Shown: piece by piece, positions 44,841-52,155 of the stretch
Layout of the letters: every line of letters starts with the position of its first letter
How positions within the stretch are numbered: position 1 is the stretch's first letter
From: Neptuniibacter sp.
Lineage (GTDB): Bacteria > Pseudomonadota > Gammaproteobacteria > Pseudomonadales > Balneatricaceae
Length of the DNA stretch: 64,000 nt
Direction of reading: 5' to 3'
NCBI RefSeq assembly: GCF_024231755.1
Contig: NZ_JAAEQH010000183.1
Coordinates: 1-64,000 of the forward strand
Program-made: the position numbers and the translations under genes
The notes under the pieces: generated by a model
Told to the model about the DNA's origin: nothing
The model's database searches: none
Seen by the model: the letters and a program-made list of their open reading frames with translations, nothing else

Positions 44841-46058
44841 TTAGTCGTACATTGCCTGCATCGCTTCCTCGGTCCAATCCAGACTGGCTCTGTAGGCCTT
44901 GTCGTAAAGTGTTCCATCCAGATCAAGAGGCAGTAGGTCCCAGTCGCCGTTCTCGTAATTTACAACATTTCGCAGAACCTGACCGATCTCACCTTGGCCA
45001 AGGGTGACAGCATTTTTAATATCGTCACCCAGAGGAACCTGCTCGAGCATCTCTTCACGCTCAATATCCAGCAACGCATGGAGGCCAGACATCATTCCTG
45101 CCATAAAGTAACTGCCGTAATTGTCTTTCTTCTGTTCCAGTGCGATCTCTTCACACATACGGCCACGAACCAGCAATCCACGGGAAAGCTCTTCTGGTTT
45201 GTCCTGGGAAGAGGACATTGATATCAGGGTTGCCCACTTTTTAACCTGTTCCAGGCCTAGAAGAACGATAGCTTGAGCGACAGATTCAACCTGTCGAACC
45301 AGGGCATAGCCAGCCGAGTTAACAATTCGTAAAAGCTTATAGGTTAGAGCGGGATCACGAATGATGAGCTCTTCAAGCTTTTCCGGAGTTGCTTTTGGAT
45401 TTTGAAGTTCCTGGATAAGTTGCATCAGTGCAACCTGACTACCACGGATCTTTTTACCTTTGACAAGCTTTGGTTTACTCAGGAAATGGCCCTGAAAGAG
45501 TTTGAAGCCCAGTTCGATACAGTCTTCCAACTGCTCGTGGGTTTCAATCTTCTCTGCCAGGAGGGTAACTTTGTGCTTGCGGAGATGTTTAACTTGTTCT
45601 GCCACTTGCTCGGGTGTGAGTTCAAAAACATCCACTTTAACGATCTGGCAGATATCGAGCAGTTCATCAAATTTTGGATCATAGATGAAGTCATCCATCG
45701 CAATGCGATAGCCCTCTGAGTGAAGTTTTCGTACTGCAGCAACGACTTCTTCATCGGGTTCTACATCTTCAAGAATTTCGAGAACTATATGTTTTTTAGA
45801 AAACTCGGGAAGTTTCTGCTCTACCAGAATGTCACGTGTCAGATTAACGAAAGCTGGGACACGCTTTTGTTCCCCGGAATCAGAGATACTAGTGAAGGCA
45901 TTAAGGAGAACTTCGCTGGTTGCTTCTGTGCCGGAAAAAAGGGCATGCTCCTGGGCATCTTCGGTTCTGTACAGCAGCTCATAGGCGACAACCTTTTGGT
46001 TGCGATCAAAAATAGGTTGGCGTGCCATTAACACTTGCGAGCTATCAGAATGGTCCAT
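44841..46058 (-). CDS. EAL-HDOD signalling protein (YuxH type)
   Basis: A 405-residue protein. The N-terminal EAL-like domain (about 8-200) reads AYELLYR where active phosphodiesterases have EALLR, and AMDDFIYDP where they have the LDDFGTG loop, so c-di-GMP hydrolysis is unlikely. The C-terminal HDOD domain (about 205-400; NPKATPEKLEELIIRDPALTYKLLR) lacks the HD metal pair and is a protein-interaction output. Such proteins are regulatory adaptors in c-di-GMP or motility circuits. A 14-bp tandem duplication starts exactly at its stop codon (44827-44854). Confidence 0.92.
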   Translation of the reverse strand: MDHSDSSQVLMARQPIFDRNQKVVAYELLYRTEDAQEHALFSGTEATSEVLLNAFTSISDSGEQKRVPAFVNLTRDILVEQKLPEFSKKHIVLEILEDVEPDEEVVAAVRKLHSEGYRIAMDDFIYDPKFDELLDICQIVKVDVFELTPEQVAEQVKHLRKHKVTLLAEKIETHEQLEDCIELGFKLFQGHFLSKPKLVKGKKIRGSQVALMQLIQELQNPKATPEKLEELIIRDPALTYKLLRIVNSAGYALVRQVESVAQAIVLLGLEQVKKWATLISMSSSQDKPEELSRGLLVRGRMCEEIALEQKKDNYGSYFMAGMMSGLHALLDIEREEMLEQVPLGDDIKNAVTLGQGEIGQVLRNVVNYENGDWDLLPLDLDGTLYDKAYRASLDWTEEAMQAMYD

Positions 46059-46196
46059 TATCTGTGTTAGATCCCATGCTGTGTAAATTTGGGTTTAGTC
46101 TACCACCTACAGTTTGTTGGAACAGCCCAATATTAATTTTTTTGAATAAAGCCGAAGTTATATCAATCCTGTTCGATAAGAGGGTGGCGCATACAG

Positions 46197-46202
46197 TATA
46201 AT
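46197..46202 (+). promoter_or_regulatory. Candidate -10 box for rbgA
   Basis: A perfect TATAAT lies 30 bp before the rbgA start. A weak TTCGAT at 46172-46177 could serve as -35, with 19-bp spacing. Confidence 0.35.
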
Positions 46203-46231
46203 AGTGCAGTTTTTCACTGCGGGATTGATCA

Positions 46232-47146
46232 ATGAGTATAAATTGGTTTCCGGGCCACATGCATAAAGCCCGGAAAGAGATAGCAAAAGTGATGGATGAG
46301 GTGGACGTAATAATCGAGGTACTTGATGCTCGATTGCCCCAGTCCAGCGAAAACCCATTGGTTGATTCCTTACGTAAAGGAAAGCCCGCGCTAAAGCTAC
46401 TTAATAAAAGTGATCTGGCGGATGATGCTAAAACCAAAGAATGGCTGGATTATTTCAATAATCTACCAGAGACCCGTGCTATCTCTCTGGATCACTCCCA
46501 GAAAAAACTGATCAATCGTATTGCTGAGATCTGCAAGCAGATGGCACCATCCCGTTCAGAAGCGGGGCGCCCTGTGCGAGCAATGATTATGGGCATTCCC
46601 AATGTGGGTAAATCCACCCTGATTAATGCCCTGTTAGGCAGGAAGATCGCCAAAGTAGGTAATGAACCCGCAGTGACGAAAAGCCAGACCCGTTTTACCA
46701 CTAAGAACGGTATGGCGCTGTCTGATACCCCTGGTATCCTCTGGCCAAAAATTGAAGACCCAGATTCGGGTTATCGTCTGGCAGCCAGCGGGGCGATTAA
46801 AGATACGGCTATCGAACACGAAGATGTCGCGATCTTTGCTGCGGGTTTTATGAAAACAGATTATCCAGAGCGATTAATTGAGCGTTTCAAAATCAAAGAG
46901 ATGCCAGAAGTAGCTGAAGAAGTCTTGGATGAAATTGGTCGACGCCGTGGTTGTCTGCGTCCTGGTGGAATCGTTGATAGGAACAAAGCATCTACACTGC
47001 TGTTAAACGAAATCCGTTCTGGAAAACTCGGCAAACTGAGTTTTGAGACCGTAACAGAGTGGGAAGAAAAAAGACGTCTTGCAGAAGAGAAACGTCTGCA
47101 GGAAGAAGCTGAAGCGGCTGCCACTGCTGCTGAGCAAGAGAATTAA
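46232..47146 (+). CDS. rbgA: RbgA/YlqF circularly permuted ribosome-assembly GTPase
   Basis: A 304-residue GTPase that helps mature the large ribosomal subunit. The G motifs are permuted: G4 NKSD (58-61) comes first, then G1 GIPNVGKS (121-128), G2 and G3 DTPG (SDTPGILWP). The N-terminus INWFPGHMHKARKEI is the family hallmark, with the catalytic His after PG. The C-terminal anticodon-binding-like domain ends in an Ala/Glu-rich helix (RRLAEEKRLQEEAEAAA). A -10-like TATAAT is upstream, and a small basic-protein gene follows after 9 bp. Confidence 0.95.
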   Translation: MSINWFPGHMHKARKEIAKVMDEVDVIIEVLDARLPQSSENPLVDSLRKGKPALKLLNKSDLADDAKTKEWLDYFNNLPETRAISLDHSQKKLINRIAEICKQMAPSRSEAGRPVRAMIMGIPNVGKSTLINALLGRKIAKVGNEPAVTKSQTRFTTKNGMALSDTPGILWPKIEDPDSGYRLAASGAIKDTAIEHEDVAIFAAGFMKTDYPERLIERFKIKEMPEVAEEVLDEIGRRRGCLRPGGIVDRNKASTLLLNEIRSGKLGKLSFETVTEWEEKRRLAEEKRLQEEAEAAATAAEQEN

Positions 47147-47155
47147 GGTACAGTT

Positions 47156-47422
47156 ATGACACGTTTGAGAAAGAGCCGTAAAGCTAAAGGGTTTATTGAT
47201 AATGAGGGACCTAGTCGTAATGAGCGGCTGGCTGATCCGAATAGCTACGAAAGCCGCCGTCGCAAAGCTCAGGAAAAGAAGAAAAAACATACTTCTGTTT
47301 ATGAGAAAGAGCGACAGGCTGAGAAAAATAATGCGTCTGATGATAAAACCACGGAGCGCAAAACCCGCTTAGCTGACAAGATCAAAAAACTGAATAAAGA
47401 GAAGCAGAAAGAACAGGACTAA
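47156..47422 (+). CDS. Small highly basic protein co-transcribed with rbgA
   Basis: An 88-residue protein, about 45 percent Lys/Arg/Glu, with no hydrophobic core (MTRLRKSRKAKGFIDNEGP, RRRKAQEKKKKHTSVYEKE). It is probably disordered or a single helix. It starts 9 bp after rbgA and is followed by that operon's terminator, so the two are made together. Composition and context suggest an rRNA- or ribosome-associated role, somewhat like the basic GTPase partner YihI, but no homology is claimed. Confidence 0.7.
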   Translation: MTRLRKSRKAKGFIDNEGPSRNERLADPNSYESRRRKAQEKKKKHTSVYEKERQAEKNNASDDKTTERKTRLADKIKKLNKEKQKEQD

Positions 47423-47499
47423 TCCCCTGAGACATTCCAATTAGTCATTCCCTTTAGCCATGCTTTTTCACGCTTGGTATGTGGCATAATTCACCGATT

Positions 47500-47528
47500 A
47501 AAACCGTTTCATTGGAAGCGGTTTTTTT
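47500..47528 (+). terminator. Terminator of the rbgA operon
   Basis: AAACCGTTT pairs with AAGCGGTTT (one G-U) around CATTGG, followed by a T run. Confidence 0.82.
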
Positions 47529-47635
47529 ATCTCTACTCTAATAAGTGCGTTCAAAATTTGAACAATTTAGATTGCTCTTCTACGTTTACTGAAAGGTAAA
47601 CATCCTATTTTAGGGGCAAGTTAGGAGAGTAAACC

Positions 47636-47878
47636 ATGTCACATTCTCCTGTTCATCGCGCGGGTGACGCACCTGTAAAAGTACAGCTAGTAGCAGGGCA
47701 AACTTATGCTTGGTGCGCCTGCGGTCGCTCAGAAAATCAGCCCTATTGTGATGGTTCACATCAGGGTACGGGTTTAGATCCGATAGTTTTTACCGCCGAA
47801 GAAGATAGCGAAGTCTGGCTTTGTATGTGTAAGCAGACAGCTAATCAACCACTATGCGATGGCAGTCATAAAAACTGA
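47636..47878 (+). CDS. Double CDGSH iron-sulfur protein
   Basis: An 80-residue protein built from two CDGSH-type [2Fe-2S] modules. The first has Cys27-x-Cys29, Cys38 and His42 ([16 protein letters not shown]). The second has Cys63-x-Cys65, Cys74 and His78 ([16 protein letters not shown]). Each has the three-Cys, one-His ligand pattern of mitoNEET-like clusters. There is no membrane anchor. Electron-transfer or cluster-storage roles are inferred from the family. It is monocistronic. Confidence 0.92.
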   Translation: MSHSPVHRAGDAPVKVQLVAGQTYAWCACGRSENQPYCDGSHQGTGLDPIVFTAEEDSEVWLCMCKQTANQPLCDGSHKN

Positions 47879-47894
47879 TTATTGACTCTCGATG

Positions 47895-47962
47895 GATTGA
47901 GTATCGATATAAATAGAGCGCTTTCTAATCAAGCGGAGTTAGAGCGTTGCAGTATGATGTTG
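47895..47962 (+). pseudogene. Decayed copy of the 5' end of the yhiN-type gene
   Basis: This stretch matches 50814-50885, the upstream region and first codons of the flavoprotein gene at 50870. Shared blocks include CGCTTTC-AATCAAGCGGAG, the TTG start and CAGTA-GATGTTG. It encodes Met-Gln-Tyr-Asp-Val, then Gly and a stop (TAG), so the copy breaks off after five codons. It lies between the CDGSH gene and dnaQ, about 2.9 kb from the intact gene. Confidence 0.75.
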
Positions 47963-48091
47963 GGTAGCAAAACAATCTCAGGGTACTGCTAAGTCGTTGT
48001 AAAGCTGATGACTCCCTAGCTACGACCTGTTTACAGAAAAATACTCTGTTATACTCGCGCCACCGTAGTTAGTGATTAAGAGGCTCAATTT

Positions 48092-48835
48092 ATGTCGAAT
48101 CGTCTGGTGATTCTGGATACTGAAACCACAGGTATGAACCAGGAAAGCGGTCCGCATTTCCAAGGCCACCGGATTATTGAAATTGGCTGTGTTGAAGTGG
48201 TCAACCGTAAGCTTACCGGCAACACTTTTCATGTCTACATCAACCCCGAGATGCCGATTGACCCTGAAGCAATTGCAGTACACGGCATCACTGATGAGCA
48301 GGTTAAAGATTGCCCCAAATTTGCTGAAATTGCTCAGGAGTTTGCCGAGTTTCTCGATGGTTCTGAGATGATTGCACACAACGCACCTTTCGACGTCGGG
48401 TTCATGGATCATGAATTTGGTATGTTGGGTGACGGCTGGAAGAGTACAGAAGAGCTCTGTAAAGTCACCGATTCCCTAAAAATTGCTAAAGATAAATTCC
48501 CAGGCCAGAAGAACAACCTCGATGCTTTATGCCGTCGTTTAGGTATTGATAACTCACATCGTGAGTTGCACGGGGCCTTGCTTGATGCCGAGATTCTGGC
48601 CGATGTTTACCTGTTGATGACCGGTGGTCAAACGTCATTGATATTATCGGACGATGATCTGGAGGGTGGTGAAGCAGCGGGTAGAATCAAAAGGCATACA
48701 GATGCCATGCAAGGTCTACCATTGGTGACTTTGTCGGATGAGGAACTTTCAGAACATGAAGCATTTTTAGACATGCTTGATAAGAAGTCAGGCGGAAATT
48801 GTGCTTGGCGTCAGGAGTTGGTCGAAGCGGAATAA
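48092..48835 (+). CDS. dnaQ: DNA polymerase III epsilon subunit (proofreading exonuclease)
   Basis: A 247-residue 3'-5' exonuclease that edits errors of the replicative polymerase. ExoI is LDTETTGM (Asp9, Glu11), ExoII is HNAPFDVGFMDHE, and ExoIII is HGALLDAEILADVY with the catalytic His and Asp. After about residue 190 the usual linker and the alpha-subunit-binding C-terminus follow. Length is normal (E. coli 243). In many gammaproteobacteria rnhA lies next to dnaQ; here it does not. The intact region upstream contains the decayed yhiN 5' copy. Confidence 0.97.
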   Translation: MSNRLVILDTETTGMNQESGPHFQGHRIIEIGCVEVVNRKLTGNTFHVYINPEMPIDPEAIAVHGITDEQVKDCPKFAEIAQEFAEFLDGSEMIAHNAPFDVGFMDHEFGMLGDGWKSTEELCKVTDSLKIAKDKFPGQKNNLDALCRRLGIDNSHRELHGALLDAEILADVYLLMTGGQTSLILSDDDLEGGEAAGRIKRHTDAMQGLPLVTLSDEELSEHEAFLDMLDKKSGGNCAWRQELVEAE

Positions 48836-48852
48836 AACACATCATCGTAAAA

Positions 48853-48889
48853 CAGGTCTACTGCATGTTTGCATGTTACAGGAGACCTG
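48853..48889. terminator. Hairpin between dnaQ and selO
   Basis: CAGGTCT and AGACCTG pair around a loop with an internal GCATG/CATGT pairing. It can serve both convergent genes; the U tract is short. Confidence 0.5.
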
Positions 48890-48932
48890 AATTATTGATG
48901 GTCAAGTGAGGCTATTTGATTTAGCTACTTGG

Positions 48933-50651
48933 TTAAGACGAACAACTGTAATGGGATAGACCACCCAGATTATTCAGTTCTGCTGGTCTTAATCCGTAGT
49001 ATTTATCTTCAACTGCTTGGGATTGTTCAGCATAAGGCTGAGTCATCACTTCCTGAAGCTCTCTAATTAATTCATAGTCACCATCAGCCGCTTGTTGGTA
49101 TGCAGGTTGTACAAACCATTCTCGCAGAGTGTATTTGGGATTTACCTGCTTCATCTGCTGCATACACTCTTCTCTTGAACGGCAAAGTGTTTTATTCGCC
49201 TGAGCAACAGCAGCACTCCATTGTGCGAACCAATCTTCCCAACGGATACTTAATTCGCTGCCTGGAGCCTGATAAAAGCTAGTTGTAAGAGGTTTTACAC
49301 TATCTGGCAGATTGGATAGCTCACGGAAGAAGTAGGTGTAATCTGTTTTCGTTTGTGTCATCAAAGCTAATAGATCTTTGAGTAACTCCGGATCAAACTC
49401 ATCAAGTCCCAGTTTCGCAGTCCACATGCTTTCCATTTTGCTCGTCATCTCTTGAGCAAAACCGTTTCTGATTTCACTTAGCTGTTCTATTCCTTCAGGA
49501 GCTGTTTGGAATAGGGGAGCCAAAGCTACACAAAACATATGGTAGTTTTGTTCGGCGGCCGATGGCTGGTTTAGGAAAGAGAAATGATGCCCACCACCGG
49601 TCCAGGGTTGGAATTGAGGGTTGAACTCATCCATAAAACCATAGGGACCATAATCGAGGGTGTAACCCCCTGCAGCGCAGTTATCACTGTTAAAGTTACC
49701 TTGGCAGTAACCGACACGAATCCAATTGGCTACCAGCGATGTAAGGCGATCACGGAAAGCTTGCGCTAGCTCTAGCACTTTTTCTGGTAGTGTTAGATCA
49801 TTATTGATGACATCGCTATATTCGCGATCGATTAAATGAAGAACCAGCATTTCCAGTTCTTCGAGTGCATTCGGGTGTTCTTGCTTTCGTGCACGACGAC
49901 CAAAGAGTTCCAACTGACCGACACGGATAAACGAGGGCGCTACACGTGTTGTGATAGCTACAGGGTTACTTACCATAATGTCGGGATCTAGTGTGCGTGA
50001 CCCTTCTGAATACCAAGGGCGCATAACGGTTTCTGATTGAGAAACATAAAGGCTTAATGATCTTGAGGTAGATACGCCTAGCGCGTGCATATGCTCTTGA
50101 GCCAGGAACTCACGGACGCTGGACCGTAAAACTGCTCGACCATCAGCGCCACGACAGTAAGGGGTTTGGCCACCACCTTTCAGCTGCATCTCCCAGCGTT
50201 TGCCATTGATGACCGCCTCTAAAATCGAAACTGCGCGACCATCTCCATAACCATTGCCAGTGCCAAACGGGCACTGCTGGTAGTACTCGTTGCCGTATAT
50301 AGAGAGGGCATAACCGCAAGCCCATCCCTGTTGCCTTAAAGGCTCTGGTACCTGTGATAGGTTGCCAGAGAACATCTTTATAAAAGCGTCAGATAGAGCC
50401 AAATTATCTGTGAAACCTAACTCGCTAAAAAAGCCGTAGCTGTGTGTGACATATTCCGGATCACTGATCGGCGTGGGATTGACCGGTACGTAATGCCCAG
50501 AAAAGACCTCTCTAGGAAAATGGTCGACACCATCTTCAGTCGCATTGGGATCAGCCTTGAGGTTTTCTAAAAGTGAGTAGTCTGCCAGAGCTGCCAGATC
50601 ATCGAGTGTATCGATAGCGGGTTCTGTCTTTGTTTCAGATGGGTTGATCAT
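48933..50651 (-). CDS. selO: SelO-family protein AMPylase (YdiU/UPF0061)
   Basis: A 572-residue pseudokinase-fold protein that transfers AMP to Ser/Thr/Tyr of redox proteins in characterised members. Conserved segments are [40 protein letters not shown]-like family loops and [19 protein letters not shown] around the metal-binding Asn/Asp. The C-terminus ends Cys-Ser-Ser, where eukaryotic SelO has selenocysteine-Ser-Ser. ATG 50651 has GGAGCTAC at the right distance and is preferred over the in-frame start at 50675. Confidence 0.95.
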   Translation of the reverse strand: MINPSETKTEPAIDTLDDLAALADYSLLENLKADPNATEDGVDHFPREVFSGHYVPVNPTPISDPEYVTHSYGFFSELGFTDNLALSDAFIKMFSGNLSQVPEPLRQQGWACGYALSIYGNEYYQQCPFGTGNGYGDGRAVSILEAVINGKRWEMQLKGGGQTPYCRGADGRAVLRSSVREFLAQEHMHALGVSTSRSLSLYVSQSETVMRPWYSEGSRTLDPDIMVSNPVAITTRVAPSFIRVGQLELFGRRARKQEHPNALEELEMLVLHLIDREYSDVINNDLTLPEKVLELAQAFRDRLTSLVANWIRVGYCQGNFNSDNCAAGGYTLDYGPYGFMDEFNPQFQPWTGGGHHFSFLNQPSAAEQNYHMFCVALAPLFQTAPEGIEQLSEIRNGFAQEMTSKMESMWTAKLGLDEFDPELLKDLLALMTQTKTDYTYFFRELSNLPDSVKPLTTSFYQAPGSELSIRWEDWFAQWSAAVAQANKTLCRSREECMQQMKQVNPKYTLREWFVQPAYQQAADGDYELIRELQEVMTQPYAEQSQAVEDKYYGLRPAELNNLGGLSHYSCSS

Positions 50652-50869
50652 TGTAGCTCCATAGCTAGGTGGCATATATAGATGTTAAACATCTCTCTAC
50701 GTTTAGAAAGGGGATAGGGATCTTTTGTTCCAGCGAAACAACCCTACAAGCTGTAAAAATATTATCTTATTAAAGTGACTCAGTATTAACTGTAGTTATG
50801 TTCGGTCTCTATAGATCGAGTATTGATATGCTAGAATAGCGCGCTTTCAAATCAAGCGGAGCTAGAACG

Positions 50870-52045
50870 TTGCAGTACGATGTTGTGATCATCGGGGCGG
50901 GAGCCTCAGGACTTATGTGTGCTGCAACTGCAGGTTACCGTGGCCGCTCTGTTTTGGTACTGGAACATACCAATAAAGTCGGTCGTAAGGTCCTGATGGC
51001 TGGCGGTGGTCGTTGTAACTTCACCAATATTCATAACTCCCCAGCTAACTTTCTTTCAGCTAATCCCCACTTCTGTAAGTCAGCATTGAGTCGCTACAAG
51101 GCTCAGGATTTTATCGATCTGATAGATCGTCACGGTGTTGAATATCACGAGAAGACACTTGGCCAGCTGTTCTGTAACGAGAGCAGTAAAGAGATCCTCA
51201 GGGTGTTGATGACCGAGTGTGAGTGGGCCGGGAATGAAATTCGCACTGAGGTTTCAGTCGAAGCTATAGAACCTCAGGAATCGGGTTACCTTTTAAAAAC
51301 TTCAACGGGGTCTATACAAGCTGAATCAGTAGTTATTGCTACCGGTGGTTTATCGATTCCTAATGCCGGAGCAACCAGTTTCGCTTACGATATTGCTGAG
51401 CAGTTTGACCTTAATATTCTGCCAAAGGCTGCAGCACTGGTGCCGTTTACTCTACAGCCGAAAGAGAAAGAGATTCTTAAAGAACTCTCGGGTGTGTCTC
51501 ACCGGATTAAAGCAAGCATTGGTAAAACTAGCTTTGTAGAGAATATGCTCTTTACTCATCGTGGTTTAAGTGGCCCGGCAATACTACAGATCTCATCCTA
51601 CTGGCAACCAGGAGGGGAGGTTGAGATTGATCTATTCCCCGAATTTGATCTGCTGGCATGGTTGAAAGAACAGCGGGAAGCGCGTCCAAAGGCGGAACTG
51701 ACTACTGTGATGGCGCAGCAGATGAGCAAACGTATGTCACAAATTCTCTGCCAGCTATTTGGTTTCAGTGGAATTATGGGTAACCAGTCCAATAAAGATC
51801 TGGATGCAATCAATGTGGCGTTCAGAGAGTGGAAAGTTAAGCCTTCTGGCACCGAAGGTTATCGTACTGCAGAGGTAACTATTGGTGGCATCGATACCAA
51901 TGAGATTAATCAGAAAACCATGGAAGCCAAGAAAGCACCGGGCCTGTATTTTATCGGCGAATGTTTAGATGTAACTGGGCATTTGGGTGGGCATAACTTC
52001 CAGTGGGCCTGGGCTTCTGGATTTGCCGCAGGGCAGGTGGCTTAA
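50870..52045 (+). CDS. YhiN/HI0933-family FAD-dependent oxidoreductase
   Basis: A 391-residue flavoprotein. The FAD dinucleotide fold is at the N-terminus (YDVVIIGAGASGLMCAATAG), with GRKVLMAGGGRCNFTN typical of the family, a middle HI0933-like domain and the C-terminal flavin-contacting GECLDVTGHLGGHNFQWAWA. The in vivo substrate of YhiN proteins is unknown. The start is TTG at 50870 with a GCGGAG site; the same TTG start is seen in the decayed copy at 47.9 kb. Fragments of both its 5' and 3' ends occur elsewhere in the window (47895-47962 and 55371-55421). Confidence 0.93.
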   Translation: MQYDVVIIGAGASGLMCAATAGYRGRSVLVLEHTNKVGRKVLMAGGGRCNFTNIHNSPANFLSANPHFCKSALSRYKAQDFIDLIDRHGVEYHEKTLGQLFCNESSKEILRVLMTECEWAGNEIRTEVSVEAIEPQESGYLLKTSTGSIQAESVVIATGGLSIPNAGATSFAYDIAEQFDLNILPKAAALVPFTLQPKEKEILKELSGVSHRIKASIGKTSFVENMLFTHRGLSGPAILQISSYWQPGGEVEIDLFPEFDLLAWLKEQREARPKAELTTVMAQQMSKRMSQILCQLFGFSGIMGNQSNKDLDAINVAFREWKVKPSGTEGYRTAEVTIGGIDTNEINQKTMEAKKAPGLYFIGECLDVTGHLGGHNFQWAWASGFAAGQVA

Positions 52046-52091
52046 CCCATTCTGTATCTAGCCATAGCTATATTGCGTTAGGTAAGAATTC

Positions 52092-52126
52092 AGGTAATGG
52101 GGAGTTAGGTTAATTCCCCATTACCT
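52092..52126. terminator. Bidirectional terminator after the yhiN-type gene
   Basis: AGGTAATGGGGA and TCCCCATTACCT form a 12-bp perfect stem with an 11-nt loop between two convergent genes. Confidence 0.7.
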
Positions 52127-52155
52127 ATTCGTTCAATCCTAATTAAGGGATGGCG

